A stretch of 64,000 nt of DNA from an uncultured Cytophagales bacterium (lineage in GTDB: Bacteria > Bacteroidota > Bacteroidia > Cytophagales > Bernardetiaceae): NCBI GenBank assembly GCA_937136415.1, contig CAKZOK010000022.1, positions 1 through 64,000 of the forward strand, in the 5' to 3' direction. Made by a program: the position numbers and the translations under genes. The notes below the pieces were generated by a model that had not been told where the DNA came from, did not search any database, and saw only the letters and a list, made by a program, of their open reading frames with translations. Shown here in pieces: positions 7,547-16,580 of this stretch; within the stretch, counting starts at the first letter, position 1, and each line of letters begins with the position of its first letter.

Positions 7547-10441
7547 ATGGAATACAATCCACGCTTTATCGAACCCAAATGGCAATTAGAATGGGAAGAA
7601 AAAGAAGTTTATAAAGTTGAAAACGACACCACAAAACCCAAATATTATGTTTTAGATATGTTTCCTTATCCTTCGGGGGCAGGTTTGCATGTCGGACACC
7701 CACTGGGTTATATTGCTTCGGATATTTTGAGTAGATTTAAGCGTTTGAAGGGTTTTAATGTGCTGCACCCAATGGGTTTTGATTCTTTTGGGCTTCCTGC
7801 TGAACAGTACGCCATCGAAACAGGGCAGCACCCAGCCATCACAACAGCGCAAAATATCCAAACTTTCAAATCACAATTTAATAAAATTGGTTTTTCATTT
7901 GATTGGGAAAGAGAAGTGCGTACCTCAAATCCAGATTATTACCGTTGGACACAATGGATTTTCAAACAGCTTTTCGAATCATTTTATAATAATGAAACAG
8001 AAAGAGCCGAAGAAATTCAAAAACTAATTACCACTTTCGAAACCGAAGGAAATCAAAAAATAAATGCAGCGTGTAATGAAGATACGCCTTCATTTTCTTC
8101 TACTGAATGGAATAATTTTACAGAAAAAGAAAAGTCAGATATTTTATTAAATTATCGTTTGGCGTACAAATCGGAAGCGATTGTAAATTGGTGTGCCGAG
8201 TTGGGTTCTGTTTTGGCACACGATGAAATAAAAGATGGGCTTTCAGAACGTGGTGGCTATCCAGTCGAAAGAAAAAAAATGCCTCAATGGATGATGCGTA
8301 CAACGGCGTATTCAGACCGTCTTTTGAGTGGTTTGGAAAAGGTCGAATGGTCAGATGCGCTCAAAGAAATGCAAAAAAATTGGATTGGAAAATCATATGG
8401 AGCAGAACTTAGCTTTCAAATTGAAGAAAATCCAAATACAACTAAAAGTGAAGAATTAAAAGAATTAGTTGCTTTTACTACTCGCCCAGACACAATTTAT
8501 GGTGTTACTTATATTGCTCTTGCTCCCGAATTGGAAATTATTGACCAATTAACAACAAAAGAACAAAAAGCAGCCGTAGAAAATTATGTAAAAGTTGCCA
8601 AAAATCGTTCGGAACGAGAACGCCAAACAGAGGTAAAAACAGTTTCAGGTGTCTTTACAGGAAGTTATGCTATCAATCCAATTTCGCAAAAAAGAACACC
8701 TATTTGGGTGGCTGATTATGTCCTTTCGGGCTATGGAACTGGTGTTGTGATGGGAGTTCCTGCATCTGATGAAAGAGATTTTCGTTTTGCTACTCATTTT
8801 GGTTTGGAAATTATTAAAGTAATAAAAGAAACCAAAACCGATGAAGATGGAAACGTTTTGGAAGCCTACACAGAAAAAATAGGCGAGATAACTAATTCTG
8901 ATTTTCTTGATGGAATGTCTGTAAAAAATGCTATCAAAGCAGCTATCCAAAAGCTAGAAGAAAAGAAAGCAGGAACAGGAAAAGTAAACTTTAGATTGCG
9001 TGATGCAGCTTTTGGTCGTCAGAGATATTGGGGCGAACCTATTCCAATTTATTATAAAGATGATATTCCTCATTCGTTGCCAGATGAAGATTTGCCTTTG
9101 ATGCTTCCAGAAGTGGACAGCTACAAACCGACAGCAGAAGGCGAGCCACCTCTAGGACGTGCAGAAGCCTTTAATTACAAAGGAAAATATCCTTATGAGC
9201 TGACCACAATGCCAGGGTGGGCAGGTTCTTCGTGGTACTTTTTGCGCTATACCGACCCTCAAAATATGCGTGTTTTTGCAGCAAAAGAAAATGTAGATTA
9301 TTGGAATCAAGTAGATGTTTATATCGGTGGTGCAGAACACGCCGTAGGTCATTTGTTGTATTCTCGTTTCTTTACAAAATTTTTACACGACAAAGGATTT
9401 TTGAATTTTGATGAGCCATTTAAAAAATTGGTTAATCAAGGAATGATTCAAGGAAAATCATCTTTGACTTATCGTATTAGTGGCTTTCAAGTGTATTTGA
9501 GTGAAGGAGTTTATAAGCAAATCAAAAAGCTCAAATCTGACACTGAAAAAATAGAAGGCATCAATAAAATAGCAGGACATGAGGCTATTCCAGCGCACAC
9601 AAAAGTTAGTATTAGTCCTCTGCACGTTCCTGTAAGTATGGTAAAAGATGATATTTTGGATATTGAAAAGTATCAAAAATTCAGACCAGAAACCGAAAAT
9701 GCAGAATTTATCAAAGAAGAAAACGGCAATTTTGTTTGTGGTTCGCAGGTAGAAAAAATGTCTAAGCGTCTTCATAATGTTGTCAATCCTGATGATGTAG
9801 TTTCAGAATATAGTGCCGATGCGCTCCGTTTGTACGAAATGTTTTTAGGTCCTTTGGAATATTCGAAGCCTTGGGATACAAGTGGAATTGATGGTGTTCA
9901 GAAATTTTTGAGAAAAGTTTGGCGTTTATTTTATGATAATAACGGCGATTTGGTTTTAAGTGATGACAAACCAACAAAAGACGAACTCAAAACGCTTCAC
10001 AAAACCATAAAAAAGATAGAAGAAGATATTGAGCGTCTTTCGGTAAATACTTGTGTGAGTGCTTTTATGATTTGTGTAAATGAACTTACTTCTATGAAAT
10101 GCCACAAAAGAGAGATTTTAGAGCCATTTTTGGTTATTCTTTCTTCTTTTGCGCCACATATTACCGAAGAACTTTGGCATATTGCTTTGCAAAAAGATAC
10201 TTCTATAATAAAAGCAGAATTTCCAGTTTATAATGAGGAATATTTGAAAGAAGATGAGTTTGAATATCCAATTTCGATAAATGGAAAGGTACGTGCTAAG
10301 ATGTCTTTTGCTTTAGAAACTCCAAAAGAAGAGATTGAAAAACAAGTCTTAGAAACCGAAATCGTTCAGAAATGGCTAGATGGAAAAACGCCAAAACGTT
10401 TTATTTTAGTGCCTAAAAGAATTGTGAATATTGTGGTTTAG
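7547..10441 (+). CDS. leuS: Leucine-tRNA ligase
   Basis: The 964-residue class I synthetase charges tRNA-Leu. It has PYPSGAGLHVGHPLGY with the HIGH-type motif HVGH (residues 48-51), the CP1 editing domain (TTRPDTIYGVTYIALAP and GTGVVMGVPASDERD) and KMSKR at about 737-741. It ends with the C-terminal tRNA-binding part. I chose the ATG giving MEYNPRFIEPKWQ, the usual LeuRS start; an in-frame TTG 45 bases upstream would add a Lys/Asn-rich leader. There is an insertion around residues 160-210 (ERAEEIQKL...NDILLNYRL region) that lengthens the enzyme relative to the E. coli form; such expansions occur in Bacteroidota. Confidence 0.95.
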   Translation: MEYNPRFIEPKWQLEWEEKEVYKVENDTTKPKYYVLDMFPYPSGAGLHVGHPLGYIASDILSRFKRLKGFNVLHPMGFDSFGLPAEQYAIETGQHPAITTAQNIQTFKSQFNKIGFSFDWEREVRTSNPDYYRWTQWIFKQLFESFYNNETERAEEIQKLITTFETEGNQKINAACNEDTPSFSSTEWNNFTEKEKSDILLNYRLAYKSEAIVNWCAELGSVLAHDEIKDGLSERGGYPVERKKMPQWMMRTTAYSDRLLSGLEKVEWSDALKEMQKNWIGKSYGAELSFQIEENPNTTKSEELKELVAFTTRPDTIYGVTYIALAPELEIIDQLTTKEQKAAVENYVKVAKNRSERERQTEVKTVSGVFTGSYAINPISQKRTPIWVADYVLSGYGTGVVMGVPASDERDFRFATHFGLEIIKVIKETKTDEDGNVLEAYTEKIGEITNSDFLDGMSVKNAIKAAIQKLEEKKAGTGKVNFRLRDAAFGRQRYWGEPIPIYYKDDIPHSLPDEDLPLMLPEVDSYKPTAEGEPPLGRAEAFNYKGKYPYELTTMPGWAGSSWYFLRYTDPQNMRVFAAKENVDYWNQVDVYIGGAEHAVGHLLYSRFFTKFLHDKGFLNFDEPFKKLVNQGMIQGKSSLTYRISGFQVYLSEGVYKQIKKLKSDTEKIEGINKIAGHEAIPAHTKVSISPLHVPVSMVKDDILDIEKYQKFRPETENAEFIKEENGNFVCGSQVEKMSKRLHNVVNPDDVVSEYSADALRLYEMFLGPLEYSKPWDTSGIDGVQKFLRKVWRLFYDNNGDLVLSDDKPTKDELKTLHKTIKKIEEDIERLSVNTCVSAFMICVNELTSMKCHKREILEPFLVILSSFAPHITEELWHIALQKDTSIIKAEFPVYNEEYLKEDEFEYPISINGKVRAKMSFALETPKEEIEKQVLETEIVQKWLDGKTPKRFILVPKRIVNIVV

Positions 10442-10457
10442 AATTTATTTACCTCTA

Positions 10458-10488
10458 ACGAACGGTTCGCTTTGAGCGAACCGTTCGT
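10458..10488. repeat. Perfect 14-bp inverted repeat after leuS
   Basis: Two 14-base arms (ACGAACGGTTCGCT and its complement) are separated by TTG. The GC content is far above the surroundings. There is no T-tract on the plus strand, so it is either a terminator of unusual type or a member of the dispersed palindrome family seen elsewhere in this window. Confidence 0.7.
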
Positions 10489-10491
10489 CTT

Positions 10492-10599
10492 ATGAAAACC
10501 AAACTCATCAAATTTCACTTCATAATCCTTCTTATTTTAGTAGTAAATTTCATTATTACGATAAGTTTTGGCTTTGGATTGAATAGTTTGCTAAAATAG
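10492..10599 (+). CDS. Possible 35-residue single-span membrane peptide
   Basis: An ATG just after the leuS hairpin opens a 35-codon frame, MKTKLIKFHFIILLILVVNF and onward, ending LNSLLK. It has a positively charged N-terminus and one hydrophobic helix of about 20 residues, the shape of a genuine small membrane protein. No homologue is known to me and there is no clear ribosome site, so it may be chance coding in AT-rich DNA. Confidence 0.3.
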   Translation: MKTKLIKFHFIILLILVVNFIITISFGFGLNSLLK

Positions 10600-10696
10600 A
10601 TTTCAAAGATAATTCTACTAGAGGTTTTCAGCTTTATTAAAAAATATAACTGCCATTCGTAATTTTTAATTGACAATTCGTAATTGATTTTAAAAA

Positions 10697-11326
10697 ATGA
10701 CTTTCCTAGAAAAATTAGACCAACTAGACAAACAACTTTTACTTTTTTTAAATGGATTGCATCACCCTTTTATGGACGATTTGATGTGGTACATTTCTCT
10801 AAAATATACATGGATTCCTCTTTATTTAGGTTTGGTTTTTCTGTTGTATAAACTTTTTGGAATTAAGCATTTTTGGAAAATCGTTTTAGGCATTCTTATT
10901 TCAGTTACTTTAGCCGACCAGTTTGCCTCTGGATTTTGCAAACCTTTCTTTGAGCGTTTTCGTCCTTCGCATAGTCCAGAAATAGAAAATCTAGTTCATA
11001 TTTTGAGAGATTATAGAGGAGGTAAATATGGTTTTATTTCTTCGCATGCTTCTACTACTTTTAGTGTTGCTTTTTTTATTTTTCTTTCTTTAAAAAGATT
11101 TAATAAAAAATATAACTGGATAAAAATTTTGCGTTATGGTTTTCTGTTTTGGGCTGCTTTAGTGGCGTACTCTCGTGTTTATTTGGGCGTACATTATGTA
11201 GGCGATATTTTGGCAGGTGCAACAGCAGGAATTTTGATTGCGTGGTTTGTTTTTTGGATTTATACAATTTTAGAAAAACGTTTTTCTGTATCTTTAGAGA
11301 AAACTTCGGATAGCTTTTTAGAATAA
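10697..11326 (+). CDS. PAP2-family membrane phosphatase
   Basis: The 209-residue integral membrane protein has the three phosphatase signature motifs of the PAP2/acid phosphatase superfamily: KPFFERFRPSHS (motif 1), SSHAST (motif 2, in place of PSGH) and SRVYLGVHYVGDILAG (motif 3, catalytic His and Asp). Hydrophobic segments before and between the motifs give about five or six spans. Such enzymes dephosphorylate undecaprenyl pyrophosphate or phosphatidylglycerol phosphate/lipid A at the periplasmic face. Which lipid is used cannot be told from sequence. An AATTCGTAATT-type repeat lies just upstream. Confidence 0.88.
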   Translation: MTFLEKLDQLDKQLLLFLNGLHHPFMDDLMWYISLKYTWIPLYLGLVFLLYKLFGIKHFWKIVLGILISVTLADQFASGFCKPFFERFRPSHSPEIENLVHILRDYRGGKYGFISSHASTTFSVAFFIFLSLKRFNKKYNWIKILRYGFLFWAALVAYSRVYLGVHYVGDILAGATAGILIAWFVFWIYTILEKRFSVSLEKTSDSFLE

Positions 11327-11347
11327 CTTTTTAATAATAATCTACCT

Positions 11348-11370
11348 CAACGACGGCTTTAGCCTCGTTG
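11348..11370. repeat. Palindrome with TTTA loop
   Basis: CAACGA, then GGC-TTTA-GCC, then TCGTTG, with one unpaired C. It lies between the PAP2 gene and the DUF6438 lipoprotein and is one of several TTTA-loop hairpins in the window. Confidence 0.6.
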
Positions 11371-11394
11371 ACGGTTAAAAAAAAACATAAATCA

Positions 11395-11856
11395 ATGAAA
11401 AATCATTTTTTACTTTTTGCTTTACTTTCTTCTCTTCTTCTTTGTAGCAGTTTATTTATTTCGTGCAAACCTGCCAAAACAGCCAGTTTTTTTGAATTAA
11501 AATACTCCAAATCTCCCTGTAAAGGACAATGTCCTTATTTTGATTTAAAAATTACAGAAGACCAAATGGTTGTTTTTAATGGAAGAAAATACACTACCAT
11601 TGTCGGAATTGTACAGATAAAACTATCTGATGAAAAATATCAAAAACTACAAAATTTGATAAAAGAAAGCCAGTTTTTAGAAACCGATGCCATTGGTTAT
11701 AATCGTCCTTTTGATGTTCCTATTACAAAATTAGAAATTATGAAAGGAGAAAAAAGTAAAGAACAGACGATTTATATAGAAAAACCCCAAAATTTAGAAA
11801 CTCTTTTAGTTTTTCTGGATATGTTAGTGCTTGAAATACAAGAAGATAGCAAATAA
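11395..11856 (+). CDS. DUF6438-type lipoprotein
   Basis: I start at the ATG giving MKNHFLLFALL; an in-frame TTG 27 bases upstream lies inside the preceding hairpin. The 153-residue protein has a lipoprotein signal with lipobox LFISC (Cys24). The mature part begins ELKYSKSPCKGQCPYFDLKI, the Cys-x-Gly-x-Cys-Pro arrangement typical of the DUF6438 domain common in Bacteroidota, and continues with a two-layer alpha/beta region (SDEKYQKLQNLIKESQF). Function is unknown; it should be anchored in the envelope. Confidence 0.82.
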   Translation: MKNHFLLFALLSSLLLCSSLFISCKPAKTASFFELKYSKSPCKGQCPYFDLKITEDQMVVFNGRKYTTIVGIVQIKLSDEKYQKLQNLIKESQFLETDAIGYNRPFDVPITKLEIMKGEKSKEQTIYIEKPQNLETLLVFLDMLVLEIQEDSK

Positions 11857-11983
11857 AAAAAATATTTTTCATAAAAAAGTTAAAATTTGTACTGTTTTTG
11901 ATATGCTTAGTATTGTTCTAAGTTTTAAAATTTAAACTTAGACACAATTTATTGTACTATTCTAATATTTTAATCCTATCATT

Positions 11984-12901
11984 ATGAAACAATTTAACTT
12001 TTTAGTCATTGCACTATTTTGTCTTTCTTTTCTTTCTTTTTCAGTTTCTGCACAAGACACTGACAGCACAACTTTAGATACCACTTGGAAAAAAGGAGGT
12101 TCTTTTTCTGGAACTTTTGCCAATGTTGGACTTAGCAACTGGGCTGGTGGTGGACAAAGTTCAATTGCCTTAGGTGCAATCTTGAACTTAAATGCAACCC
12201 GAACAACTGAAAAATCTACATGGGAAAATACCTTAACTGTTCAATATGGAATGGCAAGAATAGGAAAAAAAGACCTTAACTTATTCAAAAAAACAGATGA
12301 TAACTTTCAATTTGACTCAAAATATAGCTACAACTTAGGCAAAAACTGGACGAGTGCAACATCACTAAACTTCCGTACTCAAATGGCTGCTGGTTACTTT
12401 TTTGAAAGAGATTCTTTGGGTGAAGAAAAACAAGGACAACTTATTTCAAAATTTCTTGCTCCAGGGTATTTACTTTTTGCATCTGGTATTGGTTACAAAA
12501 CCAAAGTTTTTGATATTCGTTATTCTCCTTTGGCTGCCAAATTTACTTTTGTAATGGACGATTCATTGGCTAACGTTGGTGCTTTTGGAGTAGAAAATGG
12601 AAAAAATACTCGTTCTGAGTTTGGTTCTAACTTTGATGTAGGCTTAAATTATGATATAATGGAAAATGTAAAACTTAGTTCGACACTTAACCTTTTTGCC
12701 AACTACGAACACCTTACTCAAATTGATGTAAACTGGGAAAATCTGATTGTATTCAAAGTAAATAAATTTCTTACCACAAGTTTTTCGACTCAATTAATTT
12801 ATGACCACGATATTCTGATTCCTCAAGAAGAAGACGGCGTAACAGAGAGAGCCATTCAATTCAAACATGTCTTGAATATTAATGTGGGTTATACTTTCTA
12901 A
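11984..12901 (+). CDS. DUF3078 outer-membrane beta-barrel protein
   Basis: The 305-residue protein carries a cleavable signal peptide (ending VSAQD). The mature part has the DUF3078 pattern: WKKGGSFSGTFANVGLSNWAGGGQSS, repeated amphipathic strands such as STWENTLTVQYGMARIG, and a final strand ending in aromatic Phe (LNINVGYTF) as expected for an outer-membrane barrel. Its role is unknown; the family is restricted mainly to Bacteroidota. A strong hairpin with a T-run follows directly. Confidence 0.88.
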   Translation: MKQFNFLVIALFCLSFLSFSVSAQDTDSTTLDTTWKKGGSFSGTFANVGLSNWAGGGQSSIALGAILNLNATRTTEKSTWENTLTVQYGMARIGKKDLNLFKKTDDNFQFDSKYSYNLGKNWTSATSLNFRTQMAAGYFFERDSLGEEKQGQLISKFLAPGYLLFASGIGYKTKVFDIRYSPLAAKFTFVMDDSLANVGAFGVENGKNTRSEFGSNFDVGLNYDIMENVKLSSTLNLFANYEHLTQIDVNWENLIVFKVNKFLTTSFSTQLIYDHDILIPQEEDGVTERAIQFKHVLNINVGYTF

Positions 12902-12918
12902 CAAAATACTATGTATCG

Positions 12919-12933
12919 CAGGCTTCCTAGTCT
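12919..12933 (+). repeat. CAGGCTTCCTAGTCT repeat, copy 1
   Basis: The 15-base sequence recurs exactly at 59535-59549, where it is the centre of a GACAG...CTGTC hairpin. Both copies lie just outside a gene end, so this is a dispersed intergenic repeat. Confidence 0.5.
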
Positions 12934-12937
12934 ATGT

Positions 12938-12980
12938 AAAATTGCGTTAGATTTCTACTTTGAAACTAACGCAATTTTTT
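12938..12980. terminator. Bidirectional terminator
   Basis: AAATTGCGTTAG pairs with CTAACGCAATTT and is followed by a T-run on the plus strand. The stop codon of the convergent minus-strand gene lies within the right arm, so the hairpin serves both genes. Confidence 0.8.
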
Positions 12981-13871
12981 TCTTATAATAGGAAAAGGAA
13001 TTTCTAACTGTGGTTCTTTTCCTGTTTCTTCTGAAACAAATGTTTTTAAATTTGTCTTAACAAACTTATCAGCATATTTTTCTATTAAAAAATCGCCTTT
13101 AAAATAATTTCCTTCAAAACGAACCGTAGAAATTGGTTGAGCAGGCAAATACTCAATTTTTAGAGTATTTTGATGAATTAAAATGCTTTGTGTTTCGGTA
13201 GGAATATAATAATAATCAGTAGCATAACCTTCCAAAACCCAATTATCAAGCTCAAAATTTAGATAATTCCAATCATTCAAAAATACAAACTCATTAAGAT
13301 TCACTCCTTCATATATAATAGAAACTTTCCAAAGCATTCTGCCACTATTTGGTTCTTCCACCTCTAAAAATTGTATTTCTAGCTTTTTATCTATCGAAAA
13401 CTTTGAATCCATCAGTTCTATTTTGTCTATTTCAGTTACTATTTCTCTTGGTTTTTTTTCAATTTCATAAGTAATAAGTGTATCAAGATTAGTGATTACT
13501 CTTTCCTTATAAAAATTCTCTACCAAAAAATGATTTTCAAAATAATTTCCTCTGAAACTCCATTTTTCTTTTTCTCTATATTGCACAGGCTCAACCTTTA
13601 AAGTTTGTTTATCTAAAATAACAGTTGTTTCTACCATAGGAATATAATAATAGTCATTATCGTTATTGGGGTCATCTATAACCCATTTATCTAAAAAAAA
13701 ATGAGCCATTTTGTAATCTCTGTCACGAATAGAACGACCAATATCTTTTCCCTCATAATATATTTCAACTAGCATACACATGTTATAATGATTGGGTTCT
13801 ATCCAACCTACTAATTCTACCTCCAATTTTTTGTCAGATGAAATTTTTAATTCTCTAGGTCTATCTTTCAT
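12966..13871 (-). CDS. Two-repeat hypothetical protein
   Basis: The 301-residue protein has no signal peptide and consists of two homologous units of about 140 residues. Shared landmarks are KLEVELVGWIEPN / KLEIQFLEVEEPN, YYEGKDIG / IYEGVNLN, DYYYIP / DYYYIP, QTLKVEP / NTLKIEY and FRGNYFENHFLVENF / FEGNYFKGDFLIEKY. I do not recognise the family. The unit is beta-rich with many acidic and aromatic residues. Its upstream region is an exact copy of the asmA promoter, and a decayed paralogue lies beside asmA at 25.6 kb, so this copy was once part of the same gene pair and has been duplicated to the end of ccoI. Confidence 0.75.
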   Translation of the reverse strand: MKDRPRELKISSDKKLEVELVGWIEPNHYNMCMLVEIYYEGKDIGRSIRDRDYKMAHFFLDKWVIDDPNNDNDYYYIPMVETTVILDKQTLKVEPVQYREKEKWSFRGNYFENHFLVENFYKERVITNLDTLITYEIEKKPREIVTEIDKIELMDSKFSIDKKLEIQFLEVEEPNSGRMLWKVSIIYEGVNLNEFVFLNDWNYLNFELDNWVLEGYATDYYYIPTETQSILIHQNTLKIEYLPAQPISTVRFEGNYFKGDFLIEKYADKFVKTNLKTFVSEETGKEPQLEIPFPIIRKKLR

Positions 13872-13897
13872 AACTAATCAGAGTTAATATTTTTTCA

Positions 13898-14053
13898 TTA
13901 AATAAATTTGATTATCTTTTTGATTATCTTTAGGCTAAAATACCATATTTTTTCTCTAAAAAAGAAATTCCTTATTCTTAAATATACTTTTTAAATTGAC
14001 ATGAAAATAATAAAAAAAATATCCATTGCCATAATTGTTCTTCTAGTTTTGCT
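13898..14053 (+). repeat. Exact 156-bp copy of the asmA promoter and first codons
   Basis: These 156 bases are identical, without gaps, to 25767-25922. They contain the intergenic region and the ATG plus about 17 codons (MKIIKKISIAIIVLLVLL) of the AsmA-like gene. Here the frame runs out at a junction with a mobile-element fragment. It is a truncated, non-functional duplicate of the asmA 5' end. Confidence 0.9.
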
Positions 14054-14109
14054 TTTTCCCTGTTCTGTGACTCACAGAACAGCAAATACATCTAGTGTCC
14101 AGTACTCTA
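14053..14109 (+). repeat. Fragment of the 61.3-kb MITE-like element
   Basis: This 57-base stretch differs at one position from 61336-61392. It contains the inverted repeat CTGTTCTGTG-ACT-CACAGAACAG (14060-14082). It joins the asmA 5' copy to the 3' end of ccoI and marks a rearrangement breakpoint. Confidence 0.8.
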
Positions 14110-14114
14110 GTTTT

Positions 14115-16580
14115 TTATAATTTCCTACCCAAAAGCCAAGTCATAAATATACCTAATCCGACTACACTCACAGAGGAAAGAGGCATCAATATAGCAGCTA
14201 CCAAAGGAGAAAGCGTTCCACTCACAGCAAAACTAAGACCTACTAGATTATAGCAAAGAGAAACAAAAAGCCCCAAACGTACTACATTTACTGTCTGACG
14301 AGCATACTTCATAAATCCTGCTAATTTGTGAAAGGAATCAGCTCTCAAAATAGCATCACAAGCTGGAGAGAACTGCTCTTGATGTTCACTTATTGCAATA
14401 CCAAAATCAGATTGTTTCAATGCACCTGCATCATTCAAACCATCTCCAATCATAAAAATAGATTCTATTTTCTTAGCTGTAAGCTTTTTAAGGAAACTAA
14501 GTTTATCTATTGGTTTTTGGTTAAAATGTAGATGTTGTTCTCCAAAAACATTTATAAAATGATGCTTTTCGGATTCATTATCTCCTGAAAGCAAAGAAAG
14601 TTTAACATTTTTTACTTTAAGCTCTTCTAAAAGCTCAAAAGCACCATTTCTAAGAGGATTAGAAAGTTCAAAATAACCTTTTACAGCTCCATTTTCACTA
14701 ACAAAAACTCTAGAAACATGACCATTTTTGATTTCTGCTTTATAGTTCACAAAAGTAGCACTTCCAATTTTCCAAAGCTGTTCCTTATTTTCTTGTTTTG
14801 TTTTTCCTTCTATCCCAAAACCTATTTTTTCTTCAAAATCATAAATAATTCCTTCTCCAGACTCACATACAGATTCATAAACTGCTTTACTAATAGGGTG
14901 AAGAGATGCAGAAGAGAGTGCTGCTAAAATTTGTTTTTCTTCTACTTCTAGTTCTGCTTTTTTGTTATCAAAACTCTTCCAAACAGCTTTTGGTGTAGAA
15001 GTCGTAAGCGTTCCTGTTTTATCAAAAACTAAATGAGCATTATTTGTTGCCAAACCTTCAATGGCATTTATATTTTTCAAGAAAAAAAGATTTTTTGCCA
15101 AAATTTGTCTAGCATTTCCAAAAGCAAAAGGGGCATTGAGAGCCAAAGCACACGGACAAGCCACAATCAGAACTGAAGTAAAAACATTAATCGCTTCTTG
15201 CCAACTCGCTACTGAAAGCCAATATCCAGCACTTAAAAAAGCTACTAAAAGTACAAATACTGTAAAGTTTCTACCCCAACGTTGAGTTATATTTTTGAGC
15301 AAATGATTATTGTCTTTATCGAAGGCTTCATTATTCCAAAGCTGCATCAGATAACTTTGTGAAACCGTTTTGAGTAATTTTATACGCAAAGGCTCGCCCC
15401 ATTGCCTTCCTCCTGCATAAAGTCTTTCTCCTTTTTTTGCTTCTATGGACTTGGTTTCTCCACTTACAAAACTGTAATCTATCTGTGCTTTTCCTTCCAA
15501 AAGCTCTCCATCAGCTGGAATGAGTTGTCCATTTTTTACAATGACAATATCTTCTATTTTCAATTCGGACAAAGAAATTGATTTTATAGTTTTCTGATTG
15601 TTTTCTTGTGTTTCTAAAAGAGCAGCCAAAGGAAAATAGGATTGATAATCTCTTTCAAAAGAAATGCTATCGAAAGTTCGGCGTTGAAACCATTGCCCTA
15701 TCAAAAGCAAAAAAATCAGAGCAGCCAAAGAATCTAAATAACCTGCTCCTGTATGGCTCAAAATTTCATATACACTTCGTCCAAAAAGAGCCGAAATACC
15801 AAGAGAAATCGGAACATCAAAGTTTAGTGTTTTGTGTTTGAGTGCATAAAAAGCATCTTTAAAATAATTTGCACCACTAAAAAGCAAGACTGGCAAAGAA
15901 AGTAGAATACTCAAATACCCAAAAAAACGAGGAAATTCGTTTTCTGCAATCGGCAAACCCAAATATTCAGGAAAACTAAGCAGCATTAAATTTCCAAAAC
16001 AAAAACCTGCTACGCCCAAACGAAGCAAAAAATTAGGAGGTAGATTATCTTTCTTCTTTTTGTTTTTAGATTCTAGTTTTAAGTCTGGAGAATAGCCTAA
16101 AGAAGAAAGCGATTCAACGAGCTTTCGAAGTGAAATTTTGTCTGTATAAAAGCTAACACTTGCTTCTCTTCTCAAAAAATTCACTTTAGAATCTTGTACA
16201 CCTTCAAACAAATGAGGCAATTTTTCTAAAAGCCACACACAAGAAGCGCAATGAATTTGAGGAAGATTAAACGTAATGCGAGTAAAGTTTCCATCAGTAA
16301 AATCAACTAATTGTGCTAGTAGTTCTTCATTATCTAAATAAGCAAATTGCTCTGAATCTTGATGCAATTTTGGAGAAATACCCGTTTTTTCAAGAGTATA
16401 ATAATTTGTTAATCCATTTTGAGAAAGAATGCTATAAACAGTTTGGCAACCTGTACAACAAAATTCTTTTTCGTCATACAAGATGGGGCTTGGAGGACAC
16501 TCATCTCCACAATGAAAACAGTCCTGTTTTTGTTTTTTTTGTTTGCGTGCTACTTCCCTAGATGCTACTGCTATTGCCAT
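14115..16580 (-). CDS. ccoI: Copper-translocating P1B-type ATPase CcoI/FixI
   Basis: The 821-residue pump exports Cu(I) for assembly of the cbb3 oxidase. The N-terminus has the Cys-rich metal-binding region typical of CcoI (FHCGDECPP at about 21, CCTGCQTVY at about 42). A heavy-metal domain follows with HCASCVW near 108. Then come membrane helices, the CPC ion-path motif in ACPCALALN (about 475), the phosphorylation motif DKTGTL (about 520) and the hinge MIGDGLNDAGAL. It is divergent from ccoSNOQPGH, 240 bases from ccoS. Its stop codon lies only a few bases from the duplicated asmA/MITE junction, so its last residues (WLLGRKL) may have been altered by that event. Confidence 0.93.
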   Translation of the reverse strand: MAIAVASREVARKQKKQKQDCFHCGDECPPSPILYDEKEFCCTGCQTVYSILSQNGLTNYYTLEKTGISPKLHQDSEQFAYLDNEELLAQLVDFTDGNFTRITFNLPQIHCASCVWLLEKLPHLFEGVQDSKVNFLRREASVSFYTDKISLRKLVESLSSLGYSPDLKLESKNKKKKDNLPPNFLLRLGVAGFCFGNLMLLSFPEYLGLPIAENEFPRFFGYLSILLSLPVLLFSGANYFKDAFYALKHKTLNFDVPISLGISALFGRSVYEILSHTGAGYLDSLAALIFLLLIGQWFQRRTFDSISFERDYQSYFPLAALLETQENNQKTIKSISLSELKIEDIVIVKNGQLIPADGELLEGKAQIDYSFVSGETKSIEAKKGERLYAGGRQWGEPLRIKLLKTVSQSYLMQLWNNEAFDKDNNHLLKNITQRWGRNFTVFVLLVAFLSAGYWLSVASWQEAINVFTSVLIVACPCALALNAPFAFGNARQILAKNLFFLKNINAIEGLATNNAHLVFDKTGTLTTSTPKAVWKSFDNKKAELEVEEKQILAALSSASLHPISKAVYESVCESGEGIIYDFEEKIGFGIEGKTKQENKEQLWKIGSATFVNYKAEIKNGHVSRVFVSENGAVKGYFELSNPLRNGAFELLEELKVKNVKLSLLSGDNESEKHHFINVFGEQHLHFNQKPIDKLSFLKKLTAKKIESIFMIGDGLNDAGALKQSDFGIAISEHQEQFSPACDAILRADSFHKLAGFMKYARQTVNVVRLGLFVSLCYNLVGLSFAVSGTLSPLVAAILMPLSSVSVVGLGIFMTWLLGRKL

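Noticed and set aside
7652-9977. Several 60-105 codon frames antisense to or in other frames of leuS
   Set aside because: All lie inside leuS, which is intact and conserved; none has a recognisable domain.
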